Source of the DNA: Oceanococcus atlanticus
GTDB lineage: Bacteria; Pseudomonadota; Gammaproteobacteria; Nevskiales; Oceanococcaceae
NCBI RefSeq assembly: GCF_002088235.1
Contig: NZ_AQQV01000001.1
Coordinates: 62,001 to 126,000 of the forward strand
Direction of reading: 5' to 3'
DNA length: 64,000 bases
Shown one piece after another: positions 28,997-37,348 of this stretch (positions within the stretch are counted from its first letter, which is position 1; each line of letters begins with the position of its first letter). A program made the position numbers and the translations under genes. The notes under the pieces are model-generated. The model saw only the letters and a list, made by a program, of their open reading frames with translations. It had not been told where the DNA came from and ran no database searches.

Positions 28997-31900
28997 TTAT
29001 CCCGCCAGCGCCACGGCCTGTTGCACGTCGACACTGACCAGACGCGACACGCCGGGTTCCTGCATGGTCACGCCATTGAGCTGGTCGGCCAGCTCCATGG
29101 TGACCTTGTTATGGGTCACGATAATAAACTGTACCTGCTCGGACATCTCGCGCACCACCTCGCAATAACGCACGACATTGGCGTCATCCAACGGCGCATC
29201 AACCTCATCCAGCATGCAGAACGGGGCCGGGTTGAGTTCGAACAGGGCAAAAACCAGCGCCACTGCGGTCATGGCTTTTTCGCCACCGGAAAGCAGCTGG
29301 ATGGTGGCGTTGCGCTTGCCGGGCGGCCGCGCCATCACCCGCACACCAGCATCCAGAACATCTTCGCCAGTCAGCTCGAGATAGGCCTCACCACCACCAA
29401 ACAGTTTGGGGAAACGCGCTTTGAAGCGCTCGTTGACCGACTCGAACGTGGCCCGGAAGCGCGCCCGGGTTTCCTTGTCGATCTGCCGGATTGCATCCTC
29501 CAGCTTGTCCAGGGCCTCGACCAGATCCGCTTCCTGAGCGCGCAGATGATCGGCCCGCTGCTTTTCTTCGTCGTATTCCTCGACCGCAGCCAGATTGACG
29601 GCGCCAAGCCGCTGAATACGGCTGTCCAGTTTCTCGAGCTCTTCCTCACAGGCGCGTGCCTGCATGCTCTCATCCAGTTCGGCGATGATGTCATCGAGCC
29701 GTGCACCGGCCTCGCGAACCTGTTCTTCCAGCCCATCGCGCCGCGCCAGCAGACGCTGCTCGCCCAGCTGCATTTCCTGCAAACGAGCGCGTACGTTCTG
29801 TGAGGCCTGCTCGCACTGATGCACTGCGGCAGCGGCCTCACGTGCCTTGCTCACGCTCAGCTCCTGAGTCTGACGCGAGGTTTTGAGGGCCTCGGTTGCC
29901 GCCTCCCGGGCTTTGCTGGCAGCTGCAACCGCGTCCTGCAAGGCCGGCAACGGGGTCTGGATACTGTCCTGGTTTTGCTGCGATGCGGCCAGATTCTGTT
30001 CGACATCCTTGCGGCGCGCATCCAGCGCATCGCGCGCCGCCTGGGCCGCAGCCAGTTCGCTGCTCAATGCCGCACGACGCTCACGCGAACTGTCGAGCTG
30101 ACGCTGCAAATCCTGCTGACGATGCCGCGCATCCTGCAATGCCTTGCGCGCAGCGTCGCTTTTTTCCAGTTGCGCACGCTCCTGCCGCTCCAGCGCCTCC
30201 AGCTCACCCCGACTGGCCTCCAGCAATTTCTCAGCCTGGTCACGGTCACGGCGCAGCTCGTCGAGCAACTTGCCAACCTCGGCCAGCTCTTCGCTGCGCT
30301 GCTGACGACGTTGCTCCAGCGTGCTTTTCTTCTCGCTCAGACGCTGACTCACGCTGCGCGCCTCAGCATGCTGGCGCCGCGCCTGATCCAGCGCCTGCAG
30401 CGCCTGCTGCTGGGCCTGCTCGGATTGTTTGAGCTGCTCCACCGCAGCCTGTTGCTGCTGATGCGCCTGCTCGGCGGCCTGCTGCGCCGCGCTGTTCTCA
30501 TCACGCGCTTCGGCCAGCAGACGCTCACGCAGCAGTACACCATCGGCCTGCTGGCCTTTGCGGCGATGACTCAAACCCGGCCACAGCATATGGCCCTGCG
30601 CCGTGACCACGCTGTGCCCGGCGGCCAAAGTCGCCAGCTGCGTTTGTGCGGCGGCTGGTGATGCCGCCGTGAACACGGTCGCGAGCAGCTTGCGGATGGC
30701 CAACGGACCTTCGACCTGCGCCGCCAGCGAACCCTCCGGGGCCTGCCAGCTGGCATCGTCGAGTTCGATCAGGCGGGCCGGCTGGGCCTCGTCATCGCTG
30801 ATCAGGGCCAGCTGTCCATCAATGCAAGGCGCTTGCAGCCACGGACCAAGCACCGCTTCAGCGGCGTCTTCCCAGCCCGGCTGTACGCGCATCACCCGTG
30901 CCAGCGGCTGCGCCTGCGACCAGCCCTTGTCGGCCAGCCAGCGCGTATCTGATTTGTCATCGTCACCCAGCGCCCGCGCCTGCTCCGCAGTGAGCGCGGC
31001 CAGACGTGCATGAACACTCTGCGCCTGCTTGCGCGCCTCGTGCAAAGCAGCGTCGCTGTCACCCCGCTCACGGCGCGCTTGCTCGACCTGCTGAACGGCC
31101 TGAGCAGCACGCACGTCGGCATCTTCCAGGGCCGCCGATGCGGCCTGCATGGCCTGCTCAGCGGCGGTGATTTGTTGCTCGACCTCACTCACGTCGATGG
31201 CCGCGAGATCCTGTTCGCACTGAGTTGCGCGCGCCTGGGTACGCTCCAGTTGCCGCCCCAGCTGCTCCAGACGCACCTTTTCTGTGGCCGCGACGGTGCG
31301 CGGTTTCTGCAGGGCATCGCGCAGGGTTTCCAGCGCGCGCTGTTCATCGGCCGCATGCTGCTCAGCCTGGGCCAGGCCGGATTCCAGGGTGGCCAGTTCC
31401 TGCTGGGCATCAGCCAACGTCTGTTGCAGCACGGTCAGCTGGGCGCCGAGTTCACGCCCACGCTCGTCGCGCTCCTTGAACTGGGCCAGCAACCGCTCAC
31501 TTTCGCTGCGCAGGTCCTGCGCTTCCTTGTCGCGCAGGCGAATCATTTCCTGGGCGTGCTTGAGTTCCTGCTCGGCGCGCCCAAGTGCGGCTTCAGCCTC
31601 GTAATAGCGGGCCTGAACCGCCTGGGTCTCCTGGTTGCTCTGCTCGGCGGCATCGGCGGTCTGCTTGCGCGCCACGATGGCATCCTTGAGCCGCGCTTCG
31701 GCCTGATCCAGCTGCTGCTGGCAGGTCTGCAAACGTTCACGCGCTGCGGCGTGTTCGGTTTCCAGTTCGCGCCAGCGCAGGCCCAGCAACTGGCGACGCA
31801 AACGCCGCTGATCCTGCTTGTACTGCTTGAAGCGCTGGGCCGCCGCAGCTTGGCGCTGCAGTTTGCTCAAACGTTCATCGATCTCGCCCAGCAGATCTTC

Positions 31901-32485
31901 CAGGCGATCAAGGTTTTCCCGCGTGTGCCGAATGCGGATTTCGGTCTCCCGGCGCTTTTCCTTGTAGCGCGAGATCCCGGCCGACTCTTCCAGCATCTGG
32001 CGCAGTTCTTCGGGCTGCGCCTCAATCAGGCGCGAAACCGTACCCTGCTCGATGATGGCGTAGTTGGAGCGGCCGCCCAGACCGGTGCCCAGGAACAACT
32101 CGGTGATGTCCTTGCGCCGACAACGTGTGCCGTTGATATAGAACTGCGAGCCGCCATCACGCGACAGCTCACGACGCACGGCAATTTCGCCGTACTGCGC
32201 GTAGGGCCCTTCAATGGTCGCGTCACTGTTGTCGAACACCAGCTCGATCATGGCGCGCCCAACCGGCTTGCGCGTGCGCGAACCGTTGAAGATCACATCC
32301 GACAGCGCGGCGCCACGCAGCTGCTTGGCGCTGGATTCACCCAATACCCAACGCACGGCGTCGATCAGATTCGACTTGCCACACCCGTTCGGCCCGACCA
32401 CAGCGGTCAGGTTGCTGGTCAGGGTCAGCTGAGTCTTGTCTACAAAGGACTTGAATCCGGCCAGCCGGATAGCGCTCAGGCGCAT
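28997..32485 (-). CDS. smc: Chromosome segregation protein SMC
   Basis: Condensin ATPase, 1162 aa. Walker A GPNGCGKSNLIDAVRWVLGE near residue 32, long coiled coils (about residues 165-500 and 660-1000, rich in Gln/Ala/Glu heptads), a hinge at roughly 510-650, and the C-terminal head with the signature LLSGGEKAMTAVAL and Walker B FCMLDEVDAPLDDANV. Works with ScpA and ScpB encoded at 21-22.5 kb. Start ATG 32485 (MRLSAIRLAGFKSF) is standard. Confidence 0.97.
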   Translation of the reverse strand: MRLSAIRLAGFKSFVDKTQLTLTSNLTAVVGPNGCGKSNLIDAVRWVLGESSAKQLRGAALSDVIFNGSRTRKPVGRAMIELVFDNSDATIEGPYAQYGEIAVRRELSRDGGSQFYINGTRCRRKDITELFLGTGLGGRSNYAIIEQGTVSRLIEAQPEELRQMLEESAGISRYKEKRRETEIRIRHTRENLDRLEDLLGEIDERLSKLQRQAAAAQRFKQYKQDQRRLRRQLLGLRWRELETEHAAARERLQTCQQQLDQAEARLKDAIVARKQTADAAEQSNQETQAVQARYYEAEAALGRAEQELKHAQEMIRLRDKEAQDLRSESERLLAQFKERDERGRELGAQLTVLQQTLADAQQELATLESGLAQAEQHAADEQRALETLRDALQKPRTVAATEKVRLEQLGRQLERTQARATQCEQDLAAIDVSEVEQQITAAEQAMQAASAALEDADVRAAQAVQQVEQARRERGDSDAALHEARKQAQSVHARLAALTAEQARALGDDDKSDTRWLADKGWSQAQPLARVMRVQPGWEDAAEAVLGPWLQAPCIDGQLALISDDEAQPARLIELDDASWQAPEGSLAAQVEGPLAIRKLLATVFTAASPAAAQTQLATLAAGHSVVTAQGHMLWPGLSHRRKGQQADGVLLRERLLAEARDENSAAQQAAEQAHQQQQAAVEQLKQSEQAQQQALQALDQARRQHAEARSVSQRLSEKKSTLEQRRQQRSEELAEVGKLLDELRRDRDQAEKLLEASRGELEALERQERAQLEKSDAARKALQDARHRQQDLQRQLDSSRERRAALSSELAAAQAARDALDARRKDVEQNLAASQQNQDSIQTPLPALQDAVAAASKAREAATEALKTSRQTQELSVSKAREAAAAVHQCEQASQNVRARLQEMQLGEQRLLARRDGLEEQVREAGARLDDIIAELDESMQARACEEELEKLDSRIQRLGAVNLAAVEEYDEEKQRADHLRAQEADLVEALDKLEDAIRQIDKETRARFRATFESVNERFKARFPKLFGGGEAYLELTGEDVLDAGVRVMARPPGKRNATIQLLSGGEKAMTAVALVFALFELNPAPFCMLDEVDAPLDDANVVRYCEVVREMSEQVQFIIVTHNKVTMELADQLNGVTMQEPGVSRLVSVDVQQAVALAG

Positions 32486-32588
32486 GCGCGAATCACGTCG
32501 GAAAACGAGCTAGTGTAAATTATGTTTCCCGGCGCCAACACTGCCGCCGCGGGTTCTTTCCTCAACATTGCGGTAATTCCTGAGCTCC

Positions 32589-32981
32589 ATGTCCACTCGC
32601 CCGTCCAAAACCCTCGAAACCTTCCCCAATCCGAAGCCTGAGCGCGACTATGTGATCAGCATGCGCATGCCGGAATTCACCTGCCTGTGCCCCAAGACCG
32701 GTCAGCCGGACTTCGCCACGCTGTACCTGGACTTCATCGCCGACGAGCTGTGCGTGGAACTCAAGGCACTGAAGCTTTACCTGTGGTCGTTCCGTGACGA
32801 GGGTGCCTTTCACGAAGATGTGACCAACCGCATTGCCGATGATCTGGTTGCCGCCATCAACCCGCGCTATCTGCGCCTAAAGGCCGAGTTCTACGTGCGC
32901 GGCGGCATCTACACCACGGTGGTTGCGGAACACCGCAAAGCCGGTTGGACGCCAGCACCGCGGGTCGATCTGCCGGCCTGA
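32589..32981 (+). CDS. queF: NADPH-dependent 7-cyano-7-deazaguanine reductase (short QueF)
   Basis: Reduces preQ0 to preQ1 in queuosine synthesis. 130 aa, the unimodular T-fold type. The catalytic Cys is in [20 protein letters not shown] near residue 35, and the substrate/NADPH motif is [21 protein letters not shown]. Many gammaproteobacteria carry the longer two-domain form instead, so the short form is a lineage clue. Divergent from smc with a 103-bp gap in which no preQ1 riboswitch is visible. Confidence 0.95.
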   Translation: MSTRPSKTLETFPNPKPERDYVISMRMPEFTCLCPKTGQPDFATLYLDFIADELCVELKALKLYLWSFRDEGAFHEDVTNRIADDLVAAINPRYLRLKAEFYVRGGIYTTVVAEHRKAGWTPAPRVDLPA

Positions 32982-32984
32982 GGC

Positions 32985-33770
32985 TCAGGCCGCGTCAACC
33001 AGATTCTGCAGAACCTGTGGGGTCGCGAACTGGTATCCATTGAGCACCTGGTCCCCCTTGAGCACCTGCCAGGGGGCGTCCGGCTCACCCAAATCCGACA
33101 CCACCGCCTGAGCGGCAGCGAAATCATGCTCAAGGGTGTCCTGGTTGGCCGTGATCAAGGTGCGCACACCGGCCGCGGCCGCTGCGCATAGGCCCATGCC
33201 GGAATCTTCGATCGCCAGGCATTCCTCAGGCTTGAGACCGAGCAGCTCCACCGCGCGCAAATACAAATCCGGTGACGGTTTCTTGCGTGCGACCTGCTCA
33301 CCACTGACGATGAAGTCAAACTGCTCAAGCAGTTCCGGCCCCAGGGCATAGTGCAAGAATGGCTGCAAACTGCGCTCGCTGGCGTTGGTGACCACAGCCA
33401 GACGCAAGCCTTCGGCCCGGGCCAACGCAATCAGTCGGGCCACGCCCGGCCGCAGGGTGACCTTGCCCTCTTCCAGACGCCGCCGGAACCAGCGCGATTT
33501 GGCTTCATGCACCAGATTGACCCAGTGCATCTGGTCCTTGTGCAGCTCATCAACAAACGCGTCAACCCGCGGCTTGTGCTTGATCAGATAATGCCGGATG
33601 CGCTCACGCCCACCAGGCAACAGCAGCAGCTCTTTGCGGTAAAGCTCGGGAGACCAGTGCCAGCTCAGGCCAATTTCGCTGAACGCGGCATTGTAGGCGG
33701 GCAGATGGCCCTGTTGCTCGGTATCGGACAGCGTGCCATCGACATCGAACAGCAACGCTTTCAAACGCAT
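32985..33770 (-). CDS. HAD-superfamily phosphatase, CbbY-like
   Basis: 261 aa. HAD motif I LLFDVDGTLSDTEQ (residues 6-19), a helical cap, motif II VVTNAS near residue 127, a motif III Lys in ARKKPSPDLYLRA, and motif IV EECLAIEDSGMGLCAAAAAG. These fit the CbbY/beta-phosphoglucomutase-like subgroup found in many proteobacteria, acting on a sugar phosphate; the substrate cannot be deduced. The end is 3 bp from that of queF, convergent. Confidence 0.88.
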   Translation of the reverse strand: MRLKALLFDVDGTLSDTEQQGHLPAYNAAFSEIGLSWHWSPELYRKELLLLPGGRERIRHYLIKHKPRVDAFVDELHKDQMHWVNLVHEAKSRWFRRRLEEGKVTLRPGVARLIALARAEGLRLAVVTNASERSLQPFLHYALGPELLEQFDFIVSGEQVARKKPSPDLYLRAVELLGLKPEECLAIEDSGMGLCAAAAAGVRTLITANQDTLEHDFAAAQAVVSDLGEPDAPWQVLKGDQVLNGYQFATPQVLQNLVDAA

Positions 33771-33802
33771 TGAACCCCTCGCCGTGGGCGGCGTGTCGCA
33801 GC

Positions 33803-33821
33803 CCGGAATACGGAATTCCGG
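33803..33821. repeat. Palindrome upstream of the HAD gene
   Basis: CCGGAAT (33803-33809) and ATTCCGG (33815-33821) around a five-base spacer, 33-51 bp before the HAD-phosphatase start. Could be an operator or a leader hairpin; the rest of the 238-bp gap to dksA holds only the dksA promoter candidate. Confidence 0.35.
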
Positions 33822-33955
33822 TGCGAGGCCGAGGCGGTTTCAGGCCTGAGGTTCATAAGCGACAAATCAAGCAACTTTTACGTCTTGAAATCATACCGTA
33901 TCGCACCCATGTTGCGGTGCTGCTTTGAAAAATTTTGAGCCAGTGCTCAGGCGCG

Positions 33956-33984
33956 TTGCCGCGCCCAAAAGTTTCTGGTACTAC
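33956..33984 (+). promoter_or_regulatory. Candidate dksA promoter
   Basis: -35 TTGCCG (33956-33961), 17-bp spacer, -10 TACTAC (33979-33984) with an upstream TGG forming an extended -10. The start point would be near 33991, giving a short leader before ATG 34009. Confidence 0.45.
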
Positions 33985-34008
33985 TAGCCGATTTCCGAAC
34001 GAATAACT

Positions 34009-34458
34009 ATGGCAGGATCAGTGGACAATAAAGCCTCCTCCAGCTCGAGCTACACCGACTTCACACCTTATGAGTTGAAGGACGGTGAGGAATACATGAA
34101 TGATGCTCAGGTTGAGCATTTTCGGAGCATCCTCCTGAACTGGAAACGTTCGCTGATGGAAGAAGTTGATCGCACCGTGCATCACATGCAGGACGAAGCG
34201 GCCAACTTCCCGGACCCGACCGACCGTGCCACCCAGGAATCCGAGTTCAGCCTGGAATTGCGCACACGCGATCGCGAACGCAAGTTGATCCGCAAGATCG
34301 ACAGCTCGCTGCGGCGCATTGACGACCACGATTTCGGCTTCTGCGAATCCTGCGGCGCCGATATCGGTATTCGTCGCCTCGAAGCACGCCCCACTGCCGA
34401 AATGTGTGTCGACTGCAAGAGCCTGGAAGAAATCCGCGAGCGCCAGCTCGGTCGCTGA
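34009..34458 (+). CDS. dksA: RNA polymerase-binding transcription factor DksA
   Basis: ppGpp cofactor that enters the RNA polymerase secondary channel. 149 aa: coiled-coil hairpin with the acidic tip FPDPTDRATQESEFSLELRT near residue 67, then the Cys4 zinc finger (CESCGADIGIRRLEA, CVDCKSLEEIRERQL) at about residues 114-145. All four cysteines are present, so this is a canonical zinc-containing form. gluQRS follows in the same direction, as in E. coli. Confidence 0.97.
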   Translation: MAGSVDNKASSSSSYTDFTPYELKDGEEYMNDAQVEHFRSILLNWKRSLMEEVDRTVHHMQDEAANFPDPTDRATQESEFSLELRTRDRERKLIRKIDSSLRRIDDHDFGFCESCGADIGIRRLEARPTAEMCVDCKSLEEIRERQLGR

Positions 34459-34486
34459 CCTTCTACGAGGCGCGTCGGGCCCGAGC

Positions 34487-35359
34487 ATTTCCTACGTCGG
34501 ACGATTCGCACCATCCCCCAGCGGACCGCTGCATGCCGGTTCGCTGGTAGCCGCCCTTGCCAGCTGGCTGGATGCGCGTGCCCATGGTGGTCGCTGGCTG
34601 TTACGCATCGAAGATATTGATGCAGCCCGCTGCGACCATAAACTTGGTTTGCACATCTGCGAAACCCTGCACGCTTTGGGCCTGCACTGGGACGGCCCGG
34701 TCATGTGGCAAAGCGAACGCCTTGAACGCTACGACGCAGTTCTCGAGGCACTCAAGCAAAGTGACCGGGTCTTTCCCTGCGCCTGCACCCGAAGGCATCT
34801 TCAACCCGCCGCCGACGCAAGCGGCGAAAAACGCTACCCCGGCCACTGCCGTCAAGGTATGCCGGCCGGCGAAACTCTGCGCAGTTGGCGCTTTCGCATT
34901 GAAGATGGCGCGGTGCCATTCACCGACCGACTGCTTGGCCCGCAAGTACACACTCCGGCCCAGCAATGCGGTGACATGGTCGTGCACCGCGCTGACGGCC
35001 TTTTCGCCTATCAGCTGGTTGTCGTCATCGATGATGCCGATCAAGGCGTCACCGATGTGGTGCGCGGTGCTGACCTGCTCACATCGACGGGACGGCAAAT
35101 CCTGCTGCAGCGCACTTTAGGCGCCGCTCAGCCGCGTTACATGCACATCCCTTTGCTGACAGGTCACGACGGCGCCAAATTGAGCAAACAAAATGGTGCG
35201 GAAGAAATTCCCTGGCAGCACAGACCAGCTGACTGCCTGAATCAGGCCCTGGAATTTCTAGGTCTCCCCCCTCAAACCGGCTCAGTTAGCCAGATACTTG
35301 AATCCGCAACAGAAATCTGGCGGACGACCCATGTTGCAGCACGCCCTGCACCAAAATGA
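34487..35359 (+). CDS. gluQRS: Glutamyl-Q tRNA(Asp) synthetase, start codon uncertain
   Basis: Attaches glutamate to queuosine in tRNA-Asp. HIGH-like motif YVGRFAPSPSGPLHAGSLVAA opens the protein; the zinc site is CACTRRHLQ with RYPGHCRQG; the KMSKS-like loop is GAKLSKQNGA. Homology begins at SYVGRF, but between the dksA stop and that point there is no in-frame ATG, GTG or TTG. I start it at ATT 34487 (about 290 aa). The nearest standard alternative is GTG 34406 inside dksA, which adds 27 non-conserved residues. It fits a queF-bearing genome, since the product needs queuosine-modified tRNA. Confidence 0.85.
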   Translation: MSYVGRFAPSPSGPLHAGSLVAALASWLDARAHGGRWLLRIEDIDAARCDHKLGLHICETLHALGLHWDGPVMWQSERLERYDAVLEALKQSDRVFPCACTRRHLQPAADASGEKRYPGHCRQGMPAGETLRSWRFRIEDGAVPFTDRLLGPQVHTPAQQCGDMVVHRADGLFAYQLVVVIDDADQGVTDVVRGADLLTSTGRQILLQRTLGAAQPRYMHIPLLTGHDGAKLSKQNGAEEIPWQHRPADCLNQALEFLGLPPQTGSVSQILESATEIWRTTHVAARPAPK

Positions 35360-35441
35360 ACGATTTCTGCACCTAGGGGTATGCCACGCTGATCTGATCT
35401 GGCAAACTAACTTTTTCGCATTGCAGCAATACATACCGACA

Positions 35442-35945
35442 GTGTCCCGCCGACAGACTGCTTCCGAGACCCGCATCATTAATAAGTATCCGAACCGGAG
35501 GCTTTATGACACGGTGATCTCGCGGTACATCACGCTCGATGAGATTCGTCAGCTGGTGCTCAAAAATGTCGATTTCAAAGTCATCGACAAACGCAGCAAA
35601 GACGACATCACCCGCAGCATCCTGCTGCAGGTGATCATGGAACAGGAAGAAGCTGGCACACCGATTCTGCGGGAAGAGGTGCTGCTCAACATCATTCGCT
35701 TCTACGGCGATTCCATGCAGCACAGTGTTAGCCACTACCTGGAACTGAGCATGGAGCTGTTCATTGATCAGCAAGCCCAGTTCAAGGAACAGGTCAAGCA
35801 AGTGCTCGGCTCGGCGGGTAATCCGCTACACGCCCTCAAAGAACTGGCGGATCAGAATCTGCCACTGTGGCGCAAGGTCCGCCAGGAACTGCTCAAAAAC
35901 ATCGGGCTACGTGGCGACAGCAAAGATCGCTCTGACGGCAACTAA
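35442..35945 (+). CDS. phaR: Polyhydroxyalkanoate synthesis regulator PhaR
   Basis: PHA-responsive DNA-binding repressor of phasin genes. The N-terminal domain IINKYPNRRLYDTVISRYITLDEIRQLV (residues 9-37) is the PHB/PHA accumulation regulator DNA-binding domain, followed by the PHB-type repeat ILREEVLLNIIRFYGDSMQHSVSHYLE. Start GTG 35442 (VSRRQTASETR, 167 aa) puts homology close to the N-terminus. No phaC, phaA, phaB or phasin gene is in the window. A candidate sRNA with repeated operators lies about 200 bp downstream. Confidence 0.9.
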   Translation: MSRRQTASETRIINKYPNRRLYDTVISRYITLDEIRQLVLKNVDFKVIDKRSKDDITRSILLQVIMEQEEAGTPILREEVLLNIIRFYGDSMQHSVSHYLELSMELFIDQQAQFKEQVKQVLGSAGNPLHALKELADQNLPLWRKVRQELLKNIGLRGDSKDRSDGN

Positions 35946-36096
35946 GCCGCTCAAAAGCCTCTAAAAGAAGCCTCAGAAACTATGTCGAGGCGACAACAAG
36001 TTCCCTAAGCTGCGGATCGGCACGCTTTGTGCTTTTGATTAATAAATCCGTAATTTCAGAATGTTAGTGTCGAATTCGGGTCGCGAAATTTTTTTC

Positions 36097-36157
36097 GCAG
36101 CGCAACAAAAAAAGCTTGACGCAGTGCAACAAGACCTCTATACTGCACCGCAACATG
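36097..36157. repeat. Three 13-bp direct repeats at exact 24-bp spacing over the sRNA promoter
   Basis: GCAGCGCAACAAA at 36097-36109, GCAGTGCAACAAG at 36121-36133 and GCACCGCAACATG at 36145-36157, sharing the core GCA(G/C)NGCAACA. The second begins at the last base of the -35 and the third starts right after the -10, across the start point. Iterated, phased sites over a promoter are typical of a repressor operator. The TGC/GCA-rich core is reminiscent of sites described for PhaR, but that link is inferred from proximity. Confidence 0.7.
36116..36144 (+). promoter_or_regulatory. Strong sigma-70 promoter of the candidate sRNA
   Basis: -35 TTGACG (36116-36121, 5 of 6), 17-bp spacer, -10 TATACT (36139-36144, 5 of 6). 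Predicted start near 36151. This is the best promoter match in the window, and no protein gene follows it on the plus strand before a terminator. Confidence 0.85.
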
Positions 36158-36275
36158 AGTTAACACTCAACAAGACGGAAGCGACATTCGATTCGCGTCT
36201 TAAACCAAGTCTCCTCCAGAAAGACCTCGTGTCTTTCTCGCACCTTGGCCCCCTGCTCTCAGGGGGCTTTTTTTT
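36151..36275 (+). ncRNA. Candidate trans-acting small RNA of about 125 nt
   Basis: Bounded by the promoter at 36116-36144 and a U8 terminator. Predicted structure: hairpin 1 with outer arms AAGAC (36172-36176)/GTCTT (36197-36201) and inner arms GCGA (36181-36184)/TCGC (36193-36196), leaving a GGAA bulge; an unpaired linker 36202-36217 ending CTCCTCC; hairpin 2 with perfect 8-bp arms AGAAAGAC (36218-36225)/GTCTTTCT (36231-36238); then the terminator. The CUCCUCC linker is complementary to Shine-Dalgarno sequences, suggesting translational repression of mRNAs. The only ATG is followed by a stop after two codons, so it is not a credible mRNA. It does not match any sRNA family I can name. Confidence 0.7.
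36248..36275 (+). terminator. Intrinsic terminator of the candidate sRNA
   Basis: Perfect 8-bp stem GCCCCCTG (36248-36255)/CAGGGGGC (36260-36267), CTCT loop, eight T residues (36268-36275). On the minus strand it is preceded rather than followed by the U-tract, so it serves only the plus strand. Confidence 0.93.
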
Positions 36276-36325
36276 GCCTGCCTCACAGACAGCCCCCGCG
36301 ATATGCTCAAACGCGTCGGAACTGT

Positions 36326-37348
36326 CTAGGCGCGAGGGAAAGCAGTCAGCGGTTCTGTGGCATTGATGCGTAATACCACACGCTGGCCCGGCGACAGGCT
36401 CTGTTCATGATTGACCCGAACACGCACGCTGCCACCTTCATCAAGCGCCACACGGTAAAGACGCGTGCCACCCTCGTAGCGACTCCAACTGATTTCGCCC
36501 TGCCCTTGGCTGGCAGAAGCCTGCGTCAATTCAAGGTCATCCGGACGCACCAGCAAATCAACCTCAGTCGCGACATCGCTATCGGCCATCATCGCCGGCG
36601 CACTGCCCAGCGCTGTTTTCGCGACCCCGCCACCAAACTGGCCAGGTACAAAGCTCGCCTCACCCAAAAAGCCCGCGACAAACCGATTGGCAGGCCGCCC
36701 AAAGCAATGTTCCGGCGGTGCAACCTGCTGCAGACGACCAGCATTGAGTACGCCGACCTGATCACCCACTGACAGCGCTTCAGCCTGATCGTGGGTCACC
36801 CAGATCGCAGGCACACCTGCCTCCTTCAATGCGTCGCGAATTTCCCAGCGCACCACGTCCTTCAAACTCGCATCAAGACTGGACAACGGCTCATCCAGCA
36901 GCATCAGTGAGGGCTCGTGAGCCAGCGCTCTTGCCAGCGCTACCCGCTGTTTTTGCCCACCCGACAAACGCTCAGGCCTGGCCTCGCGCAGCGGCTCCAG
37001 TCCAAGTCGGTTCAGCCAGTGATTGACCGGTGCCTGGTTGCTCAAACGAAAGCCAACATTCTGCGCCACGCTCAGATGCGGGAACAGGGCAAAGTCCTGA
37101 AAAACCATACCAATATGACGCTTCTCGGGCGGCACATGGTCCGCTGCGCCGATGCGTCGGTCGCCCAGCTGAATCTGGCCACACTCGATCGGCACCAACC
37201 CCGCCACCGCCTGCAAAATGGTCGTTTTGCCGCAGCCCGTGGGCCCCACCAGCATCAAGATGTCATCACCGTCGAGCGTGAAGTTCAGGTCGCGAACAAC
37301 TGGCGTTGCACCGTAACTCACCCCAAGATCACGTACTTCAAGCTTCAA
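36326..37348 (-). CDS. fbpC: Ferric iron ABC transporter ATP-binding protein (FbpC-like)
   Basis: ATPase of the Fe(III) importer, 340 aa. Walker A GPTGCGKTTILQAVAGL near residue 35, Q-loop GMVFQDFALFPHLSV, signature ERLSGGQKQRVALARAL, Walker B LMLLDEPLSSLDASL and H-loop WVTHDQAEAL. A C-terminal TOBE-like regulatory domain (residues 235-335) is present. Overlaps the permease gene by 4 bp. Iron specificity is inferred from the Tyr-bearing binding protein and the Fur-like box of the operon. Confidence 0.88.
   Translation of the reverse strand: MKLEVRDLGVSYGATPVVRDLNFTLDGDDILMLVGPTGCGKTTILQAVAGLVPIECGQIQLGDRRIGAADHVPPEKRHIGMVFQDFALFPHLSVAQNVGFRLSNQAPVNHWLNRLGLEPLREARPERLSGGQKQRVALARALAHEPSLMLLDEPLSSLDASLKDVVRWEIRDALKEAGVPAIWVTHDQAEALSVGDQVGVLNAGRLQQVAPPEHCFGRPANRFVAGFLGEASFVPGQFGGGVAKTALGSAPAMMADSDVATEVDLLVRPDDLELTQASASQGQGEISWSRYEGGTRLYRVALDEGGSVRVRVNHEQSLSPGQRVVLRINATEPLTAFPRA

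Noticed and set aside
32486-32588. A preQ1 riboswitch before queF
   Set aside because: The 103-bp gap shows neither the preQ1 aptamer hairpin with A-rich tail nor an overlapping expression platform.
36061-36366. An open frame of 101 codons through the sRNA region
   Set aside because: It starts upstream of the promoter, runs straight through the sRNA terminator into the end of the opposite gene, has no ribosome-binding site and resembles nothing known.
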